Source: an uncultured Haliea sp.
Lineage (GTDB): Bacteria > Pseudomonadota > Gammaproteobacteria > Pseudomonadales > Halieaceae
Direction: 5' to 3'
Assembly (NCBI GenBank): GCA_913061145.1
Contig: CAJXUQ010000016.1
Span: forward strand, 1-64,000
Length of the DNA: 64,000 nucleotides
In this document: positions 9,037-21,427 of the stretch, in pieces
How the letters are laid out: every line of letters begins with the position of its first letter
Position numbering within the stretch: the first letter of the stretch is position 1
Program-made: the position numbers and the translations under genes
Notes under the pieces: generated by a model
What the model was told of the DNA's origin: nothing
The model's database searches: none
Seen by the model: the letters and a program-made list of their open reading frames with translations, nothing else

Positions 9037-10792
9037 AATAGTAGCCCTGGCCCTGAATACCGTGCTGGTGGCGAATGAAATCGGCCTGCTCTGCATTCTC
9101 GATGCCCTTGGCGACGACCTTCATGCCCAGTGCCCGGCCCATGGCGATCACGGTGTTGGCAATGATCGCCTGCTCCGGGTCGCCCGGTACGTCGCGCATG
9201 AAAGCGGCGTCAATTTTCAGCGTTGTGACGGGCAGGGCGCGCAAGTACTCAAGGGCGGCGTAGCCCGACCCGAAGTCATCCACAGCGATGTCGACGCCCA
9301 GGGCAATCAGCGCCTTCAGGCAATCTCTGGCCGCCGGTCGCTCGCCCAGCAGGGCCAGCTCCTTGATTTCGATCTGCAGATGATGGGCGGGAATGGCATA
9401 GTCGTGCAGTAGGCCGGCCACGGCCTCTGGCAGGGTTTCGTCGGTGAGTGAGTGAATGCTCAGATTCACGCTCACTGCCCCCGGATCATGCCTCTCCTCC
9501 AGCCAGCGGTGCAATTGCCGACACGCCGACTCCAGCGACCAGCGATCGAGGCGGCGGGCCAGCCCCGCCTGTTCCGCCAGCGTGATAAAACGCTGGGGCC
9601 CCAGGCTGTCGCGCCCCGGGCGAGGCCAGCGGGCCAGAGCCTCTACGCCGACGCTGCGCCCGGTCTCGCAATCGAACTGGGGTTGGTAGAGCTGGGTCAG
9701 GCTGTTGTCTTCCAGCGCAGCGCGCAGGGCCTCAATCAGCTCAAGGTGCTCCATCGCCGCGCGGGTCATGTCCGCCGTATAGAAGCGCCAGTCATTGCGG
9801 CCCTGTTGTTTGGCCCGGTACATCGCCGTGTCGGCGTAACTGAGCAGGCGGGAGGCGTTGTCGGCGTCGTCCGGGAAGATGCTGATACCGATGCTGCAGC
9901 TGATCACCACTTCCGTACCTTGCAGGTCGAAGGGGGTGCACATGTCGTTCATCAGTTTCCGGGCAACCCCCGACGCGCTGTCAATGCTCTCCAGATCGTC
10001 CAGTACGACCACGAATTCGTCGCCGCCGACACGTGCCAGGGTGTCACTTTCGCGCAGCGTGCTTTGCAGGCGCCGGGATGCCAACTGCAGCAGCAGGTCA
10101 CCCGCTGCGTGCCCGAGAGTATCATTGACATCCTTGAACCGGTCGAGGTCGATGAACATCACGCCCATGCGCTGCTGGTTGCGCCTGGCAGAACGCACAC
10201 TCTGCTCGAGCAGCTTGTCGAGCAGCGCACGGTTGGCGAGGCCGGTCAGGGCGTCGTAGTGAGCCATGGACTCCAGCTGTTTCCGCGCTTCGTGCAGCTC
10301 GCTGAAGTTACGCACGACACACACGGCCTGCTGGTGGTCACGCAGCGCGCTGATGCGCGCCTCGAACCAGGCCTCCGCACCGCGGACGGAGAGCTGGTAT
10401 TCGAAGGTGACCACGTTATCGGTCTGCGCGGCCTCGCTGAGGGCCTGTACGAACTGCGCGGCTACAGGTGCCGGCAGGACCTCCTCTACATGATGGCCGA
10501 GGAATGCCTCTGGCGGCACGTACAACTCGTCCAGCTGGCGGCCGCGGAAATCCTGGATAACTCCGTCCATAGTCAACAGGAAATAGAGGTCCGGCATGGC
10601 CTCAAACAGGGCGCTGAGGAAGTCAATCTGCAGGTACTGTTGGGGGATCTGCGAGGATTTCACGGCAGCGGACGCCCCGGCAGAGGTGCAGCCGACTGGC
10701 TGGAAGTCCGGCGGGGTCGGCCCGGTAGTGTCTTGAGCGCTCTGGTTTCCTGCATGGTGCCGCTCTCGAAGTGGGTGCACGTGCCGGGCCAC
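8990..10792 (-). CDS. PAS-GGDEF-EAL cyclic-di-GMP protein
   Basis: RVGGDEF motif intact; EAL domain with VEALARW, DDFGSG, TLKID; AKGIE in place of AEGVE. Confidence 0.92.
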   Translation of the reverse strand: MARHVHPLRERHHAGNQSAQDTTGPTPPDFQPVGCTSAGASAAVKSSQIPQQYLQIDFLSALFEAMPDLYFLLTMDGVIQDFRGRQLDELYVPPEAFLGHHVEEVLPAPVAAQFVQALSEAAQTDNVVTFEYQLSVRGAEAWFEARISALRDHQQAVCVVRNFSELHEARKQLESMAHYDALTGLANRALLDKLLEQSVRSARRNQQRMGVMFIDLDRFKDVNDTLGHAAGDLLLQLASRRLQSTLRESDTLARVGGDEFVVVLDDLESIDSASGVARKLMNDMCTPFDLQGTEVVISCSIGISIFPDDADNASRLLSYADTAMYRAKQQGRNDWRFYTADMTRAAMEHLELIEALRAALEDNSLTQLYQPQFDCETGRSVGVEALARWPRPGRDSLGPQRFITLAEQAGLARRLDRWSLESACRQLHRWLEERHDPGAVSVNLSIHSLTDETLPEAVAGLLHDYAIPAHHLQIEIKELALLGERPAARDCLKALIALGVDIAVDDFGSGYAALEYLRALPVTTLKIDAAFMRDVPGDPEQAIIANTVIAMGRALGMKVVAKGIENAEQADFIRHQHGIQGQGYYFSHPLSPEQVGELLD

Positions 10793-11034
10793 TATAGAAC
10801 ACGTGGCGTCGATTTACTGCACACGCCGCGCTTTACAATCACGAGCAGCCTGTGCTCGCAGCGCCCGCGAACGCCGGGTAGGCTGTAGTTTGTGACCTGT
10901 CGCGCGGCTTGTGTTATGCTGCGCGGCCCGATTTTCGGCGAAATGGGGCTGCACGAACACTGATCCTCAGCCTCCGATTGTAGCCCGCTCACGTGGCCTT
11001 TAGTAGGGGTCACCACTGACACCAAGGAAAACGC

Positions 11035-12966
11035 ATGCTTTCTATTACCCTCCCCGACGGCAGCCAACGTCAGTTCGAGGCACCCGTATCGGTTCACGAT
11101 GTCGCCAGCGCGATTGGTCCGGGCCTGGCCAAGGCCGCACTGGCAGGTGTTGTGGACGGGCAGCCGGTGGATACCAGCCATATCATTGACCGCGATGCCA
11201 GCCTGGCGATTATCACGGAGCGCGATGAGGCGGGCCTTGAGGTGATACGGCATTCCACAGCGCACCTGCTGGCCATGGCGGTACAGGAACTGTTCCCTGG
11301 CACCCAGGTGACTATCGGCCCCGTGATCGAGGATGGCTTTTACTACGACTTCGCCAGCGGCCACCACTTCACCCCGGAAGATCTCGAGAAGATCGAGCAG
11401 CGCATGGAGCAGATCGTCGCCGACGACCTGCCTGTGGAGCGGCTGGTGATGGGGCGCGAGCGCGCCATCGAACTGTTCCGCAACATGGGCGAGCACTACA
11501 AGGTGCAGATTATCGAAAGCCTGCCGGCAGGCGAGGAGCTGTCCATCTACCAGCAGGGCCCCTGGATGGACCTGTGCCGCGGGCCGCACGTGCCCAGCAC
11601 CGGCAAGCTCAAGGCCTTCAAGCTGACCAAGGTCGCGGGCGCCTATTGGCGCGGCGACTCCAACAACGAAATGTTGCAGCGTATCTACGGCACTGCCTGG
11701 GCCAACAAGAAACAGCTCAAGGAATACCTCACCCGCATCGAAGAGGCAGAAAAGCGCGATCACCGCAAGATCGGCAAGAAACTGGACCTCTTCCACACGC
11801 AGGAGGAGGCCCCGGGGATGGTGTTCTGGCACCCGGATGGCTGGACGCTGTACCAGGCGATCGAGCAGTACATGCGGCAGGCGCAGCGCGCTCAGGGCTA
11901 CCAGGAAATCCGCACGCCACAGCTTGTGGATATGTCGTTGTGGGAGCGTTCCGGGCATGCCGACAAATTCGGCGATGACATGTTCATGCTGCAGGCGGAA
12001 GATCGCCAGTTCGCAGTCAAGCCGATGAACTGCCCCTGCCACGTGCAGGTGTTCAATCAGGGTTTGAAGTCCTACCGCGACCTGCCGCTCAGGCTGGCCG
12101 AATTTGGCAGCTGTCACCGCAATGAACCCTCCGGCTCACTGCACGGCATCATGCGCGTGCGCGGTTTCACCCAGGACGATGCGCACATCTTCTGCACCGA
12201 GGAGCAGATCCAGCCCGAAGTGGCAGCGTTCATCGATTTCCTGCACGCCGTCTATGCCGATTTCGGTTTCAGCGAGGTCATCTACCGGCTGTCGACCAGG
12301 CCGGCGCAGCGCGTGGGGTCCGATGCCGACTGGGACCGGGCCGAAAAAGCCCTGGCGGACGCCCTCGACGCCCATGCGTTGCCCTGGCAGGAGCTGCCCG
12401 GCGAGGGGGCTTTCTATGGCCCGAAGATCGAATTTTCGCTGAAAGACTGCATTGGTCGTGTCTGGCAGCTGGGTACTATCCAGGTCGATTTTTCCATGCC
12501 GGGGCGTCTGGGCGCACAATATGTCGCCGAGGACGGCTCGCGGCAGGTGCCTGTGATGTTGCACCGCGCCATTCTGGGTTCGTTCGAACGTTTTATCGGG
12601 ATTCTCATCGAGCACTACGAGGGCGTATTCCCCACGTGGCTGGCGCCTACCCAGGCGGTTGTGCTGAATATCACGGATAAACAGTCCGATTATGTCCGTT
12701 TTGTGGAAGATTCCTTGAAAAACAAGGGCTTTCGGGTCCAATCGGACTTGAGAAATGAGAAGATCGGCTTTAAAATCCGCGAGCACACTCTCCGTAAGGT
12801 GCCCTACCTGTTGGTGGTAGGGGACAAAGAGGTGGAAACACAGACTGTGGCCGTGAGGGCTCGTCGTGGTGAAGACCTGGGTTCAATGAGCCTGGAGGCG
12901 CTACAAGCGCTGATCGCCAACGATGTAGCGCGTCGCGGCCGTATTGTATTGGAGAATCAGCATTAA
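11035..12966 (+). CDS. thrS: Threonyl-tRNA synthetase
   Basis: 643 aa; TGS domain, class II aaRS motifs; followed by infC. Confidence 0.98.
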   Translation: MLSITLPDGSQRQFEAPVSVHDVASAIGPGLAKAALAGVVDGQPVDTSHIIDRDASLAIITERDEAGLEVIRHSTAHLLAMAVQELFPGTQVTIGPVIEDGFYYDFASGHHFTPEDLEKIEQRMEQIVADDLPVERLVMGRERAIELFRNMGEHYKVQIIESLPAGEELSIYQQGPWMDLCRGPHVPSTGKLKAFKLTKVAGAYWRGDSNNEMLQRIYGTAWANKKQLKEYLTRIEEAEKRDHRKIGKKLDLFHTQEEAPGMVFWHPDGWTLYQAIEQYMRQAQRAQGYQEIRTPQLVDMSLWERSGHADKFGDDMFMLQAEDRQFAVKPMNCPCHVQVFNQGLKSYRDLPLRLAEFGSCHRNEPSGSLHGIMRVRGFTQDDAHIFCTEEQIQPEVAAFIDFLHAVYADFGFSEVIYRLSTRPAQRVGSDADWDRAEKALADALDAHALPWQELPGEGAFYGPKIEFSLKDCIGRVWQLGTIQVDFSMPGRLGAQYVAEDGSRQVPVMLHRAILGSFERFIGILIEHYEGVFPTWLAPTQAVVLNITDKQSDYVRFVEDSLKNKGFRVQSDLRNEKIGFKIREHTLRKVPYLLVVGDKEVETQTVAVRARRGEDLGSMSLEALQALIANDVARRGRIVLENQH

Positions 12967-13498
12967 GAAAGACATGGGAAAGGGTTCCTCCAAAAAAGCC
13001 CTGATAAATGACCAGATTACTGTCAGCCCCGTCCGCCTGATTGGCCCGGACGGTGAGCAAGTGGGTATTGTGCCCCTTAAAGAGGCTCTGGCCGTCGCGG
13101 AAGGCGCCGGTGAAGACCTCGTGCTGATTGCCGACTCCGATCCGCCTGTCTGCAAGGTGATGGATTACGGCAAGCATATCTTCGAAGCGAAGAAGCAGAA
13201 AAACCTGCAGAAAAAGAAGCAGAAACGAACACAAGTCAAGGAAATGAAGTTTCGTCCAGGGACGGAGGAAGGAGACTACCAGGTAAAACTACGCAACCTG
13301 GTGCGTTTTCTGGAGCAAGGCGATAAGGCCAAGGTCACGTTGCGTTTTCGCGGTCGTGAAATGGCTCACCAGGAAATCGGCATGGAGCTACTCAAGCGGG
13401 TAGAAGCTGATCTGGCCGAATTGGGCGCCGTCGAGCAATTCCCGAAAATGGAAGGCCGACAGTTGACCATGGTGATCGCACCCAAGAAGAAGAACTAG
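12962..13498 (+). CDS. infC: Translation initiation factor IF-3, ATT start overlapping thrS stop
   Basis: IF-3 sequence ([15 protein letters not shown]...); GGAG at 12951-12954 is 7 nt upstream of ATT 12962. Confidence 0.9.
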   Translation: MKKDMGKGSSKKALINDQITVSPVRLIGPDGEQVGIVPLKEALAVAEGAGEDLVLIADSDPPVCKVMDYGKHIFEAKKQKNLQKKKQKRTQVKEMKFRPGTEEGDYQVKLRNLVRFLEQGDKAKVTLRFRGREMAHQEIGMELLKRVEADLAELGAVEQFPKMEGRQLTMVIAPKKKN

Positions 13499-13556
13499 GG
13501 CCTGTGAATGCCTTTTTTCTTCACTTTTTATTGATGCCAATGCGGAGTATCTGACG

Positions 13557-13751
13557 ATGCCAAAAGCAAAAATTCACAGCGGGGCAGCCAAGCGTTTCAA
13601 GAAAACGGCTGGCGGCTACAAGCGCAAAAGCGCTTACAAGAGCCACATCCTGACCAAGATGACCACCAAGCGCAAGCGCCAGCTGCGCGGAACCTCCATG
13701 GTTCACGCCAGCGACAAGGTGCACGTAGACCGCATGATGCGGGCCTGCTGA
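13557..13751 (+). CDS. rpmI: 50S ribosomal protein L35
   Basis: 64 aa canonical L35, operon context. Confidence 0.97.
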   Translation: MPKAKIHSGAAKRFKKTAGGYKRKSAYKSHILTKMTTKRKRQLRGTSMVHASDKVHVDRMMRAC

Positions 13752-13781
13752 CGCTTACCCATCTGATATTAGGAGTAGACT

Positions 13782-14138
13782 ATGCCTCGCGTAAAACGTG
13801 GTGTAACGGCACATCGCCGTCACAAGAAAATCCTGAAACAGGCCAAGGGTTACTACGGTGCCCGCAGCCGCGTGTTTCGTGTTGCCAAGCAGGCTGTTAC
13901 CAAGGCCGGCCAGTATGCGTACCGTGACCGCCGTCAGCGCAAGCGTCAGTTCCGCGCGCTGTGGATCACGCGTATCAATGCCCAGTCCCGTGCCAACGGC
14001 CTGAGCTACAGCCGCCTGATCAACGGCCTGAAGAAGGCCGATATCGGCCTGGATCGTCGTGTCCTGTCGGACCTGGCGGTGCATGACAAGCCGGCTTTTG
14101 CAGCGATTGTGGAGCAAGCGAAGGCCGCTCTGGCCTGA
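13782..14138 (+). CDS. rplT: 50S ribosomal protein L20
   Basis: 118 aa canonical L20. Confidence 0.98.
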   Translation: MPRVKRGVTAHRRHKKILKQAKGYYGARSRVFRVAKQAVTKAGQYAYRDRRQRKRQFRALWITRINAQSRANGLSYSRLINGLKKADIGLDRRVLSDLAVHDKPAFAAIVEQAKAALA

Positions 14139-14171
14139 GCCCACCCTGCCGCCTGTGCGGCTCGCTGGTGA

Positions 14172-15287
<1,116 letters not shown>

Positions 15288-15308
15288 CAGACCACGGAGA
15301 GACAATCA

Positions 15309-17708
15309 GTGAAAATCAGCGAACAATGGCTCCGTGAATGGGTCGACCCGGCACTCTCCACCGATGAGCTGGCGCACCAGATCACCATGGCCGGGCTGGA
15401 AGTTGATGCCGTCGAGCCGGTGGCCGGGCATTTCAGCGATGTGGTGGTGGCAGAAATCCTGGAAGCGGTGCAGCATCCGGATGCCGACAAACTGCGTGTG
15501 TGCACCGTCGATGCGGGGAGTGAGACGGTGCAGATCGTCTGTGGTGCGCCCAACGCGCGCGCGGGCATCAAAGTGCCGCTGGCCCGAGTGGGTGCCGTGC
15601 TCCCGGGCGATTTCAAGATCAAGAAAGCGAAACTGCGGGGTGTGGAATCCCACGGTATGTTGTGCGCGGAAGCCGAGCTCGGGCTGTCTGATGCCAATGA
15701 AGGCCTGATGGAGCTGCCAGTGGATGCGCCCGTGGGGGCGGACCTGCGCGGCTACCTGCAGTTGGACGACCACCTGATCGAAATCGGCCTCACGCCGAAT
15801 CGGGCAGACTGCCTCGGCATCGCAGGTATCGCCCGCGAAGTGGGCCTGCTCAACAATCTCCCGGTGGCGGCGGTGCCCTGCGAGCCGGTAGCGGCGACCA
15901 TTACCGATGCCCTCACCGTGACCCTGGAGGCGCCAGAGCGTTGCCCGCGCTATGTCGGGCGCGTCATTCGCAACGTGGATGTCTCGCGGCCCTCACCGCT
16001 GTGGCTGCAGGAAAAACTGCGTCGCTGCGGTTTGCGCAGCATTGATGCGGTGGTGGACGTCACCAACTATGTGTTGCTCGAGCTTGGTCAACCGATGCAC
16101 GCCTTCGATCTGGAGAAGCTGCACGAGGGTATTGTGGTGCGCACCGCGCGTACCGGCGAATCCCTGCAACTGCTGGATGGCCAGACTGTTGACCTGCGCC
16201 CCGACACGTTGGTGATTGCAGACCACCGCGGCCCCCTGGCCATGGCGGGCATCATGGGTGGTGAGCCCAGTTCAGTGGGTGAAGCCACCAGGCACCTGTT
16301 TCTCGAGTCAGCCTTTTTCGCACCGGGCCACCTGGCGGGGGAAGCACGCCGCTACGGTTTGCACACCGACTCCTCGCACCGCTTCGAGCGCGGTGTCGAT
16401 TTCGCCCTGCAGCGTCGTGCGCTGGAACGCGCAACGCAGTTGATACTCGACGTTGTCGGAGGTGAGGCGGGCCCGGTGGTAGAAACGGTAGTCGAAGCGC
16501 ACTTGCCCGAGCGACCTGACGTTGTGCTGCGCCGTGCGCGCATCCGCCGTCTGCTCGGCTTTGAGCTTGTCGACGCCGAGGTTGAACGTATCCTGACGGG
16601 ATTGGGCCTCGGCGTATCGGCGCTGGAAGACGGGTGGCGCTGTAGCATACCGAGCTGGCGGTTCGACATCAGCATCGAGGCCGATCTGCTGGAGGAGCTG
16701 GCGCGGGTATACGGCTACAACCGCCTGCCGGTCAGTCACGTGCAGGCGGATCTGGTGATTCCCGCGCAGCCGGAAGCGAAGCTCTCACTGCGCAGCGTGC
16801 GTCGGCACCTTGCTGCGCGCGGCTATCGCGAGGCGATTACCTATAGCTTTGTCGACCGCAAGTTGCAGCAGCTGTTTGATCCCGAGGTGATGCCCATCGC
16901 GCTGGAGAATCCCATCTCTGCCGAGATGGGCGTGATGCGCAGCAGCCTGCTGCCGGGGCTGGTCGGCGCCGTGCAACGCAGCGTGCATCGCCAGCAGCCG
17001 CGCGTGCGCCTGTTTGAAACCGGCCTGCGATTTTTGCCCGGTTCGGAAGGCAACGGCCTGCAAGGGCTGCGCCAGACCCCATCGCTGGGCATGGTGATCA
17101 GCGGCCGGCGTTTCGACGAGTCCTGGTCTGTGGCCTCTGTTGCAGCGGATTTCTACGACATGAAGGGCGACGTTGAGAGTGTGCTGGGGCTTGGTCGCTG
17201 TGCCGGGCAGTTCAGCTTTGCCGCCGCGACGCACCCGGCGCTGCACCCTGGACAGACAGCCGCCATCAGCCGCAATGGCAAGCAGGTAGGGGTTGTCGGT
17301 GCCCTGCACCCGGATGTGCTGGGGGCACTGGATATCAGCGGCCCCGTGCTGGTCTGTGAACTGGATCTGGATGCGTTGCTGAGCGCGCAACTGCCCGTTT
17401 TCAGCGAGCTGTCACGGTTTCCGGAAGTGCGCCGTGATATTGCCGTGATCGTCGATAAAGAAGTACCGGCCGCTGAACTCATGCAGCATGTGAGAGGGGC
17501 GGCGGGGGCTTACCTGCGTCAGTTAAGGTTGTTTGATGTCTATGAGGGCAAAGGTATTGATCCTAAAAGAAAAAGCCTTGCATTTGGTTTGACTTTCAGG
17601 GATCAATCGCGCACTCTAAGCGACGATGTGGTTAACCAGTCCATGAATCAAGTCATTGATTCCTTGGAAAAAAACTATAACGCTGAGCTCAGGAACCAGG
17701 CGCTGTAA
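15309..17708 (+). CDS. pheT: Phenylalanyl-tRNA synthetase beta subunit
   Basis: 799 aa, canonical PheT. Confidence 0.98.
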   Translation: MKISEQWLREWVDPALSTDELAHQITMAGLEVDAVEPVAGHFSDVVVAEILEAVQHPDADKLRVCTVDAGSETVQIVCGAPNARAGIKVPLARVGAVLPGDFKIKKAKLRGVESHGMLCAEAELGLSDANEGLMELPVDAPVGADLRGYLQLDDHLIEIGLTPNRADCLGIAGIAREVGLLNNLPVAAVPCEPVAATITDALTVTLEAPERCPRYVGRVIRNVDVSRPSPLWLQEKLRRCGLRSIDAVVDVTNYVLLELGQPMHAFDLEKLHEGIVVRTARTGESLQLLDGQTVDLRPDTLVIADHRGPLAMAGIMGGEPSSVGEATRHLFLESAFFAPGHLAGEARRYGLHTDSSHRFERGVDFALQRRALERATQLILDVVGGEAGPVVETVVEAHLPERPDVVLRRARIRRLLGFELVDAEVERILTGLGLGVSALEDGWRCSIPSWRFDISIEADLLEELARVYGYNRLPVSHVQADLVIPAQPEAKLSLRSVRRHLAARGYREAITYSFVDRKLQQLFDPEVMPIALENPISAEMGVMRSSLLPGLVGAVQRSVHRQQPRVRLFETGLRFLPGSEGNGLQGLRQTPSLGMVISGRRFDESWSVASVAADFYDMKGDVESVLGLGRCAGQFSFAAATHPALHPGQTAAISRNGKQVGVVGALHPDVLGALDISGPVLVCELDLDALLSAQLPVFSELSRFPEVRRDIAVIVDKEVPAAELMQHVRGAAGAYLRQLRLFDVYEGKGIDPKRKSLAFGLTFRDQSRTLSDDVVNQSMNQVIDSLEKNYNAELRNQAL

Positions 17709-17713
17709 CAACG

Positions 17714-18019
17714 ATGACCGCTCTTACCAAATCTGAAATGGCTGAACGCCTGTTTGAAGAGCTGGGGCTCAACAAACGAGAGGCCAAGGAGATCGTGGAG
17801 CTGTTTTTCGAGGAAATCCGCGCCAGTCTGGAGGGTAACGAGCAGGTAAAGCTTTCCGGCTTCGGGAATTTCGACCTGCGCGACAAGAGCCAGCGCCCTG
17901 GTCGCAACCCCAAGACCGGTGAGGAAATCCCGATTTCGGCGCGACGGGTGGTTACCTTCCGTCCCGGGCAAAAGTTGAAGGCGCGAGTAGAAGAGTATGC
18001 TGGAACCGAGTCACAATAA
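17714..18019 (+). CDS. ihfA: Integration host factor alpha subunit
   Basis: 101 aa HU/IHF family after pheT. Confidence 0.97.
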   Translation: MTALTKSEMAERLFEELGLNKREAKEIVELFFEEIRASLEGNEQVKLSGFGNFDLRDKSQRPGRNPKTGEEIPISARRVVTFRPGQKLKARVEEYAGTESQ

Positions 18020-18359
18020 CGAACTGCCGGCCATCCCCGGCAAGCGCTACTTCACCATCGGGGAAGTCAGCGAATTGTGTGCGGTGAAACCGCACGTGCT
18101 GCGTTACTGGGAACAGGAATTTCCCCAGTTGAAACCGGTCAAACGCCGCGGCAACCGTCGCTACTACCAGCGCGAGGATGTGCTGACCATCCGCCAGATC
18201 CGCAGCCTGCTGTATGACCAGGGTTACACCATCGGCGGCGCGCGGCAACGCATGACCACTGAAGAGCCCGATGCACTGCAGCTGGACATACAGGCGGTCA
18301 TCAAGGAGACCATCGAAGAGCTGGAAGATGTGCTGAAGGTGCTCGCGCCGGGCAAATAG
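17997..18359 (+). CDS. MerR-family transcriptional regulator
   Basis: [40 protein letters not shown]; usual ihfA neighbour. Confidence 0.92.
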   Translation: MLEPSHNNELPAIPGKRYFTIGEVSELCAVKPHVLRYWEQEFPQLKPVKRRGNRRYYQREDVLTIRQIRSLLYDQGYTIGGARQRMTTEEPDALQLDIQAVIKETIEELEDVLKVLAPGK

Positions 18360-18413
18360 GCTTGTCATCAGGGGCTCATTCAGTATAATGCCGGCCTCGC
18401 ATTCGCGACTTCT

Positions 18414-18490
18414 CGGGGCGTAGCGCAGCCTGGTAGCGCACCACACTGGGGGTGTGGTGGTCGCAGGTTCAAATCCTGCCGTCCCGACCA
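18414..18490 (+). tRNA. tRNA-Pro (anticodon GGG)
   Basis: CGGGGCGTAGCGCAGCCTGGTAGCGCACCACACTGGGGGTGTGGTGGTCGCAGGTTCAAATCCTGCCGTCCCGACCA; cloverleaf with encoded CCA. Confidence 0.96.
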
Positions 18491-18496
18491 ATTACC
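18477..18496 (+). repeat. attL core: tRNA-Pro 3' end TGCCGTCCCGACCAATTACC
   Basis: Matches 27555-27573 with a one-base gap. Confidence 0.78.
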
Positions 18497-18524
18497 CATC
18501 CGACAACATCCGCAAACGTCCGCA

Positions 18525-18549
18525 AAGCCCTGTAAATCAGGGCTTTTTT
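18525..18549 (+). terminator. Intrinsic terminator inside the element, downstream of tRNA-Pro
   Basis: AAGCCCTG-TAAAT-CAGGGCTTTTTT. Confidence 0.8.
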
Positions 18550-18574
18550 GTCTATACTCATTCCATACCAGTCC

Positions 18575-18654
18575 GGGGGTATCCGGCGACATACCCCCAA
18601 AATTGGGGGTAATTCTGGGGGTATTTTGCATGCCCCCAAGTGCGATACCCCCAA
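18575..18654. repeat. Cluster of GGGGGTA repeats in both orientations (candidate integrase arm sites, left end)
   Basis: GGGGGTA at 18575, 18605, 18617 and TACCCCC at 18592 and 18646. Confidence 0.6.
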
Positions 18655-18683
18655 ATCGGCATATCCCCAGTGGGAGAGCAGGT

Positions 18684-19916
18684 ATGGCAAAGCTGACAGC
18701 AACCGAGGTGAAACAGGCCAAGCCGACGGAGAAGCCGCGCAAGCTGGCGGACGGGGGCGGGCTGTTCCTGTTGATCAAACCTGCTGGCGGCAAGCTGTGG
18801 CATTACAAGTACCGCTTTGCCGGTAAGGAGAAGTTGTTGTCACTGGGGGTGTACCCGGATGTGAGCCTGGCGACGGCACGCAAGCGCCACCAGATAGCAC
18901 GCGACAAGCTGGCGGATGGCATCGACCCCGGCAATCAGCGCAAGGTGGAGAAGCTGACCCGACACTTGGCGTCGGCAAACAGTTTCGAGGCCGTGGCACG
19001 CGAGTGGTTCAACCAGGTGATGCCCACTAAATCAGCCAGCTACCGTGACCGCACTGGCCGCATTCTGGAAAAAGACCTGTATCCGCCGCTAGGCTCCCGC
19101 CCCATTGCATCCATTACCGCGCCTGAGCTGCTGGCGGCATTGCGCCGTGTTGAGAGCAGGGGTGCGTATGACATTGCTCACCGTGCCAAGCAAACTGCCG
19201 GGCAGGTATTCCGATTCGCTGTTGCCACTGGCCGGGCTGAGCGTGACCCTTCCGCCGACCTGAAAGGCGCACTAACCCCCAAGCGTGCCAAAAAACACCA
19301 CGCTGCAATCACTGACCCTGCTGGTGTCGGCAGGCTGCTGGTGGCAATGGATAACTTTGAAGGTACGCCGGTAGTGAAGGCTGCGCTGCTGTTGTCCCCA
19401 CTGCTGTTCCAGCGCCCCGGAGAGATTCGCGCAATGGAGTGGGCAGAAATCAACTGGGACGCCGCGCAGTGGGAGATACCCGCAGAGAAGATGAAGATGC
19501 GCCTGCCCCATGTTGTGCCGCTATGCAATCAGGCGTTAGAGCTGATACGCGAGCTGCAACCGCTGACCGGCCGGGGGCGGTATGTATTCCCCAGCGCGAG
19601 AGGTGCCAGCCGCTGTATGTCTGATAACGCTGTCAGAATTGCACTGCGCACTATTGGCTACGACAACGACACCATGACACCGCACGGTTTCCGAGCAATG
19701 GCGCGCACGCTGTTGGATGAAACGCTGGGATACCGCGTGGATTGGATAGAGCACCAGCTTGCCCACGCAGTGAAGGATGCCAACGGCAGAGCCTACAACC
19801 GCACCAGCCACCTAGAGAACCGACGGGGCATGATGCAGGGCTGGGCGGATTACCTGGATAGTTTGAAGGCCCAAGCAAAGGCCGGAAATGTGATTACCGC
19901 TCAGTTTAGGAAATAG
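18684..19916 (+). CDS. int: Tyrosine recombinase / P4-type integrase
   Basis: [66 protein letters not shown]; catalytic [11 protein letters not shown]; next to tRNA. Confidence 0.96.
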   Translation: MAKLTATEVKQAKPTEKPRKLADGGGLFLLIKPAGGKLWHYKYRFAGKEKLLSLGVYPDVSLATARKRHQIARDKLADGIDPGNQRKVEKLTRHLASANSFEAVAREWFNQVMPTKSASYRDRTGRILEKDLYPPLGSRPIASITAPELLAALRRVESRGAYDIAHRAKQTAGQVFRFAVATGRAERDPSADLKGALTPKRAKKHHAAITDPAGVGRLLVAMDNFEGTPVVKAALLLSPLLFQRPGEIRAMEWAEINWDAAQWEIPAEKMKMRLPHVVPLCNQALELIRELQPLTGRGRYVFPSARGASRCMSDNAVRIALRTIGYDNDTMTPHGFRAMARTLLDETLGYRVDWIEHQLAHAVKDANGRAYNRTSHLENRRGMMQGWADYLDSLKAQAKAGNVITAQFRK

Positions 19917-19984
19917 GCATAGGGCATCGCGATTTACCACTTCGTTCAGATTCGTTCGGGCGGACTGCATTTAATAATTTACGG

Positions 19985-20371
19985 ATGAGGAAGGATAAGA
20001 ATATGAGCAGTTGGAAAGCACCAAGCTTCATGTTGCTTTGGGATATGCAACCTATAGGTAAAGTACAGGTCGGCTTTTTTCAAACACCCGAATACTCAAA
20101 GCCTGAATACTATTCGTTGAAACACACAGACGACCTAGTAGCGATTACGAAGATTATTGAAGAAAACATCACTGTTATTGATCTGAATACTAGGAAAGAG
20201 GCAAGTGATTATGCGGAGAGTGCAAACCTCGCCTTCATTGGCGGCAGAAGCGACTATGACAATTATTGGTCTTACAGGTTTAGAGCTACAGTTCACGGTA
20301 CCCCCGATGATATTTGGATGACCGATTTAGTGAACGGAAAGCTAACTGGGCTTTTACGCAGTTATAGCTAG
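19985..20371 (+). CDS. Hypothetical island protein (128 aa; start may be M at MSSWKAP)
   Basis: ORF with AT-richer composition, within element; no family recognised. Confidence 0.6.
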   Translation: MRKDKNMSSWKAPSFMLLWDMQPIGKVQVGFFQTPEYSKPEYYSLKHTDDLVAITKIIEENITVIDLNTRKEASDYAESANLAFIGGRSDYDNYWSYRFRATVHGTPDDIWMTDLVNGKLTGLLRSYS

Positions 20372-20405
20372 CAGGTGTTTTCACCGCCAACCACGATACT
20401 GTAAA

Positions 20406-20462
20406 TTGCAGCGCCTAGGATGGCCCCCGAAAAGCCGCGACCCTGGCGGCCTGGCGCTGCAA
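20406..20462. other. Structured intergenic element: 10-bp perfect inverted repeat TTGCAGCGCC...GGCGCTGCAA with inner GCCGC/GCGGC stem
   Basis: Inverted repeats read directly; no T-tract. Confidence 0.5.
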
Positions 20463-20496
20463 CCTTACACCAAGGGATGCACTGAGGGAGGCATGT

Positions 20497-21345
20497 ATGG
20501 CGGAGAAGCCTGCAAACTGGTACCTGTTCGACTCAGATTTATTGGCCCAGCGTCGTGAAGACCTCAAGAATGAATCCGACGACGCGCTGGAGGAAGCGGT
20601 AATGGATGGCAATCAGTGTGAGACGCATTATGCGTTTCAGCTGATCGCGCTTGGGGCTGTCGAGCCAAATGTTTTTGGTTCCTCCGAGTGGCTTGCAGAA
20701 GTACAGGAGCGTTTTAAAAGACCTGACGATACTCCAGTGCAACTATCTCTTTTGTTAGATGCTGCTCCGGCCCTTGGATTTACAGAAGACCCGCCTGAGA
20801 TAGAGCCAGAAACGGAGCCGAACCTAGTGGGCAACGGTCCACAGGAAGCACTATCTGGATTGAACGAACAATGGAACACCTTGCGTGGGGGGCAAAGCCA
20901 TGAGTTACGCGAGCTTATGAATAAAGTCCCCAACTTCCATAATTTAACGACCGCCCAAGCTTTCATGAATAATGTACTGGAATTCGGCGAATATCCAACG
21001 CCCGAGATACTACTGGCTATTGCCAAGGCATTTGAACTTTACTTTGTCGCTGCGGGTGCTCTGACTCTTGAGGAGGTATTTTTTGGGCGACCCGTGAAGC
21101 GTGCCGGAAATTTCGCAAAGCGTTCAAAGCGGGAACAACGCTACCTGATATTTCACGATACCGTTCGACGAGAGCGGGCAATCTCTGAAGTGCTCGAAAA
21201 GCCATGTGCATTACAGCCAATGGCGGAATATTTCTTGCGCCAAGAGCGTGAAGACTTTGGCAAGGGCTACACCGACTCTGACACTTTTTTGCGCGGTTAT
21301 CGTGAATGGAAAGCTAAGCACCCGGACCTAGCGCCGGACGATTAA
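20497..21345 (+). CDS. Hypothetical island protein (282 aa)
   Basis: ORF with ATG and nearby AGGGAGG; within element. Confidence 0.7.
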   Translation: MAEKPANWYLFDSDLLAQRREDLKNESDDALEEAVMDGNQCETHYAFQLIALGAVEPNVFGSSEWLAEVQERFKRPDDTPVQLSLLLDAAPALGFTEDPPEIEPETEPNLVGNGPQEALSGLNEQWNTLRGGQSHELRELMNKVPNFHNLTTAQAFMNNVLEFGEYPTPEILLAIAKAFELYFVAAGALTLEEVFFGRPVKRAGNFAKRSKREQRYLIFHDTVRRERAISEVLEKPCALQPMAEYFLRQEREDFGKGYTDSDTFLRGYREWKAKHPDLAPDD

Positions 21346-21427
21346 CCCGCTTATTTCTCCTCACGGTTGGCAGGCGAAGGCTAGTAGATTTCCATGCATC
21401 CAACAAAGCCCAGGGAGGGCCGGAAGC

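Noticed and set aside
9452-10888. 478-aa plus-strand ORF
   Set aside because: Antisense to the GGDEF/EAL gene; composition artefact.
10792-12117. 441-aa minus-strand ORF
   Set aside because: Antisense to thrS; no plausible protein features.
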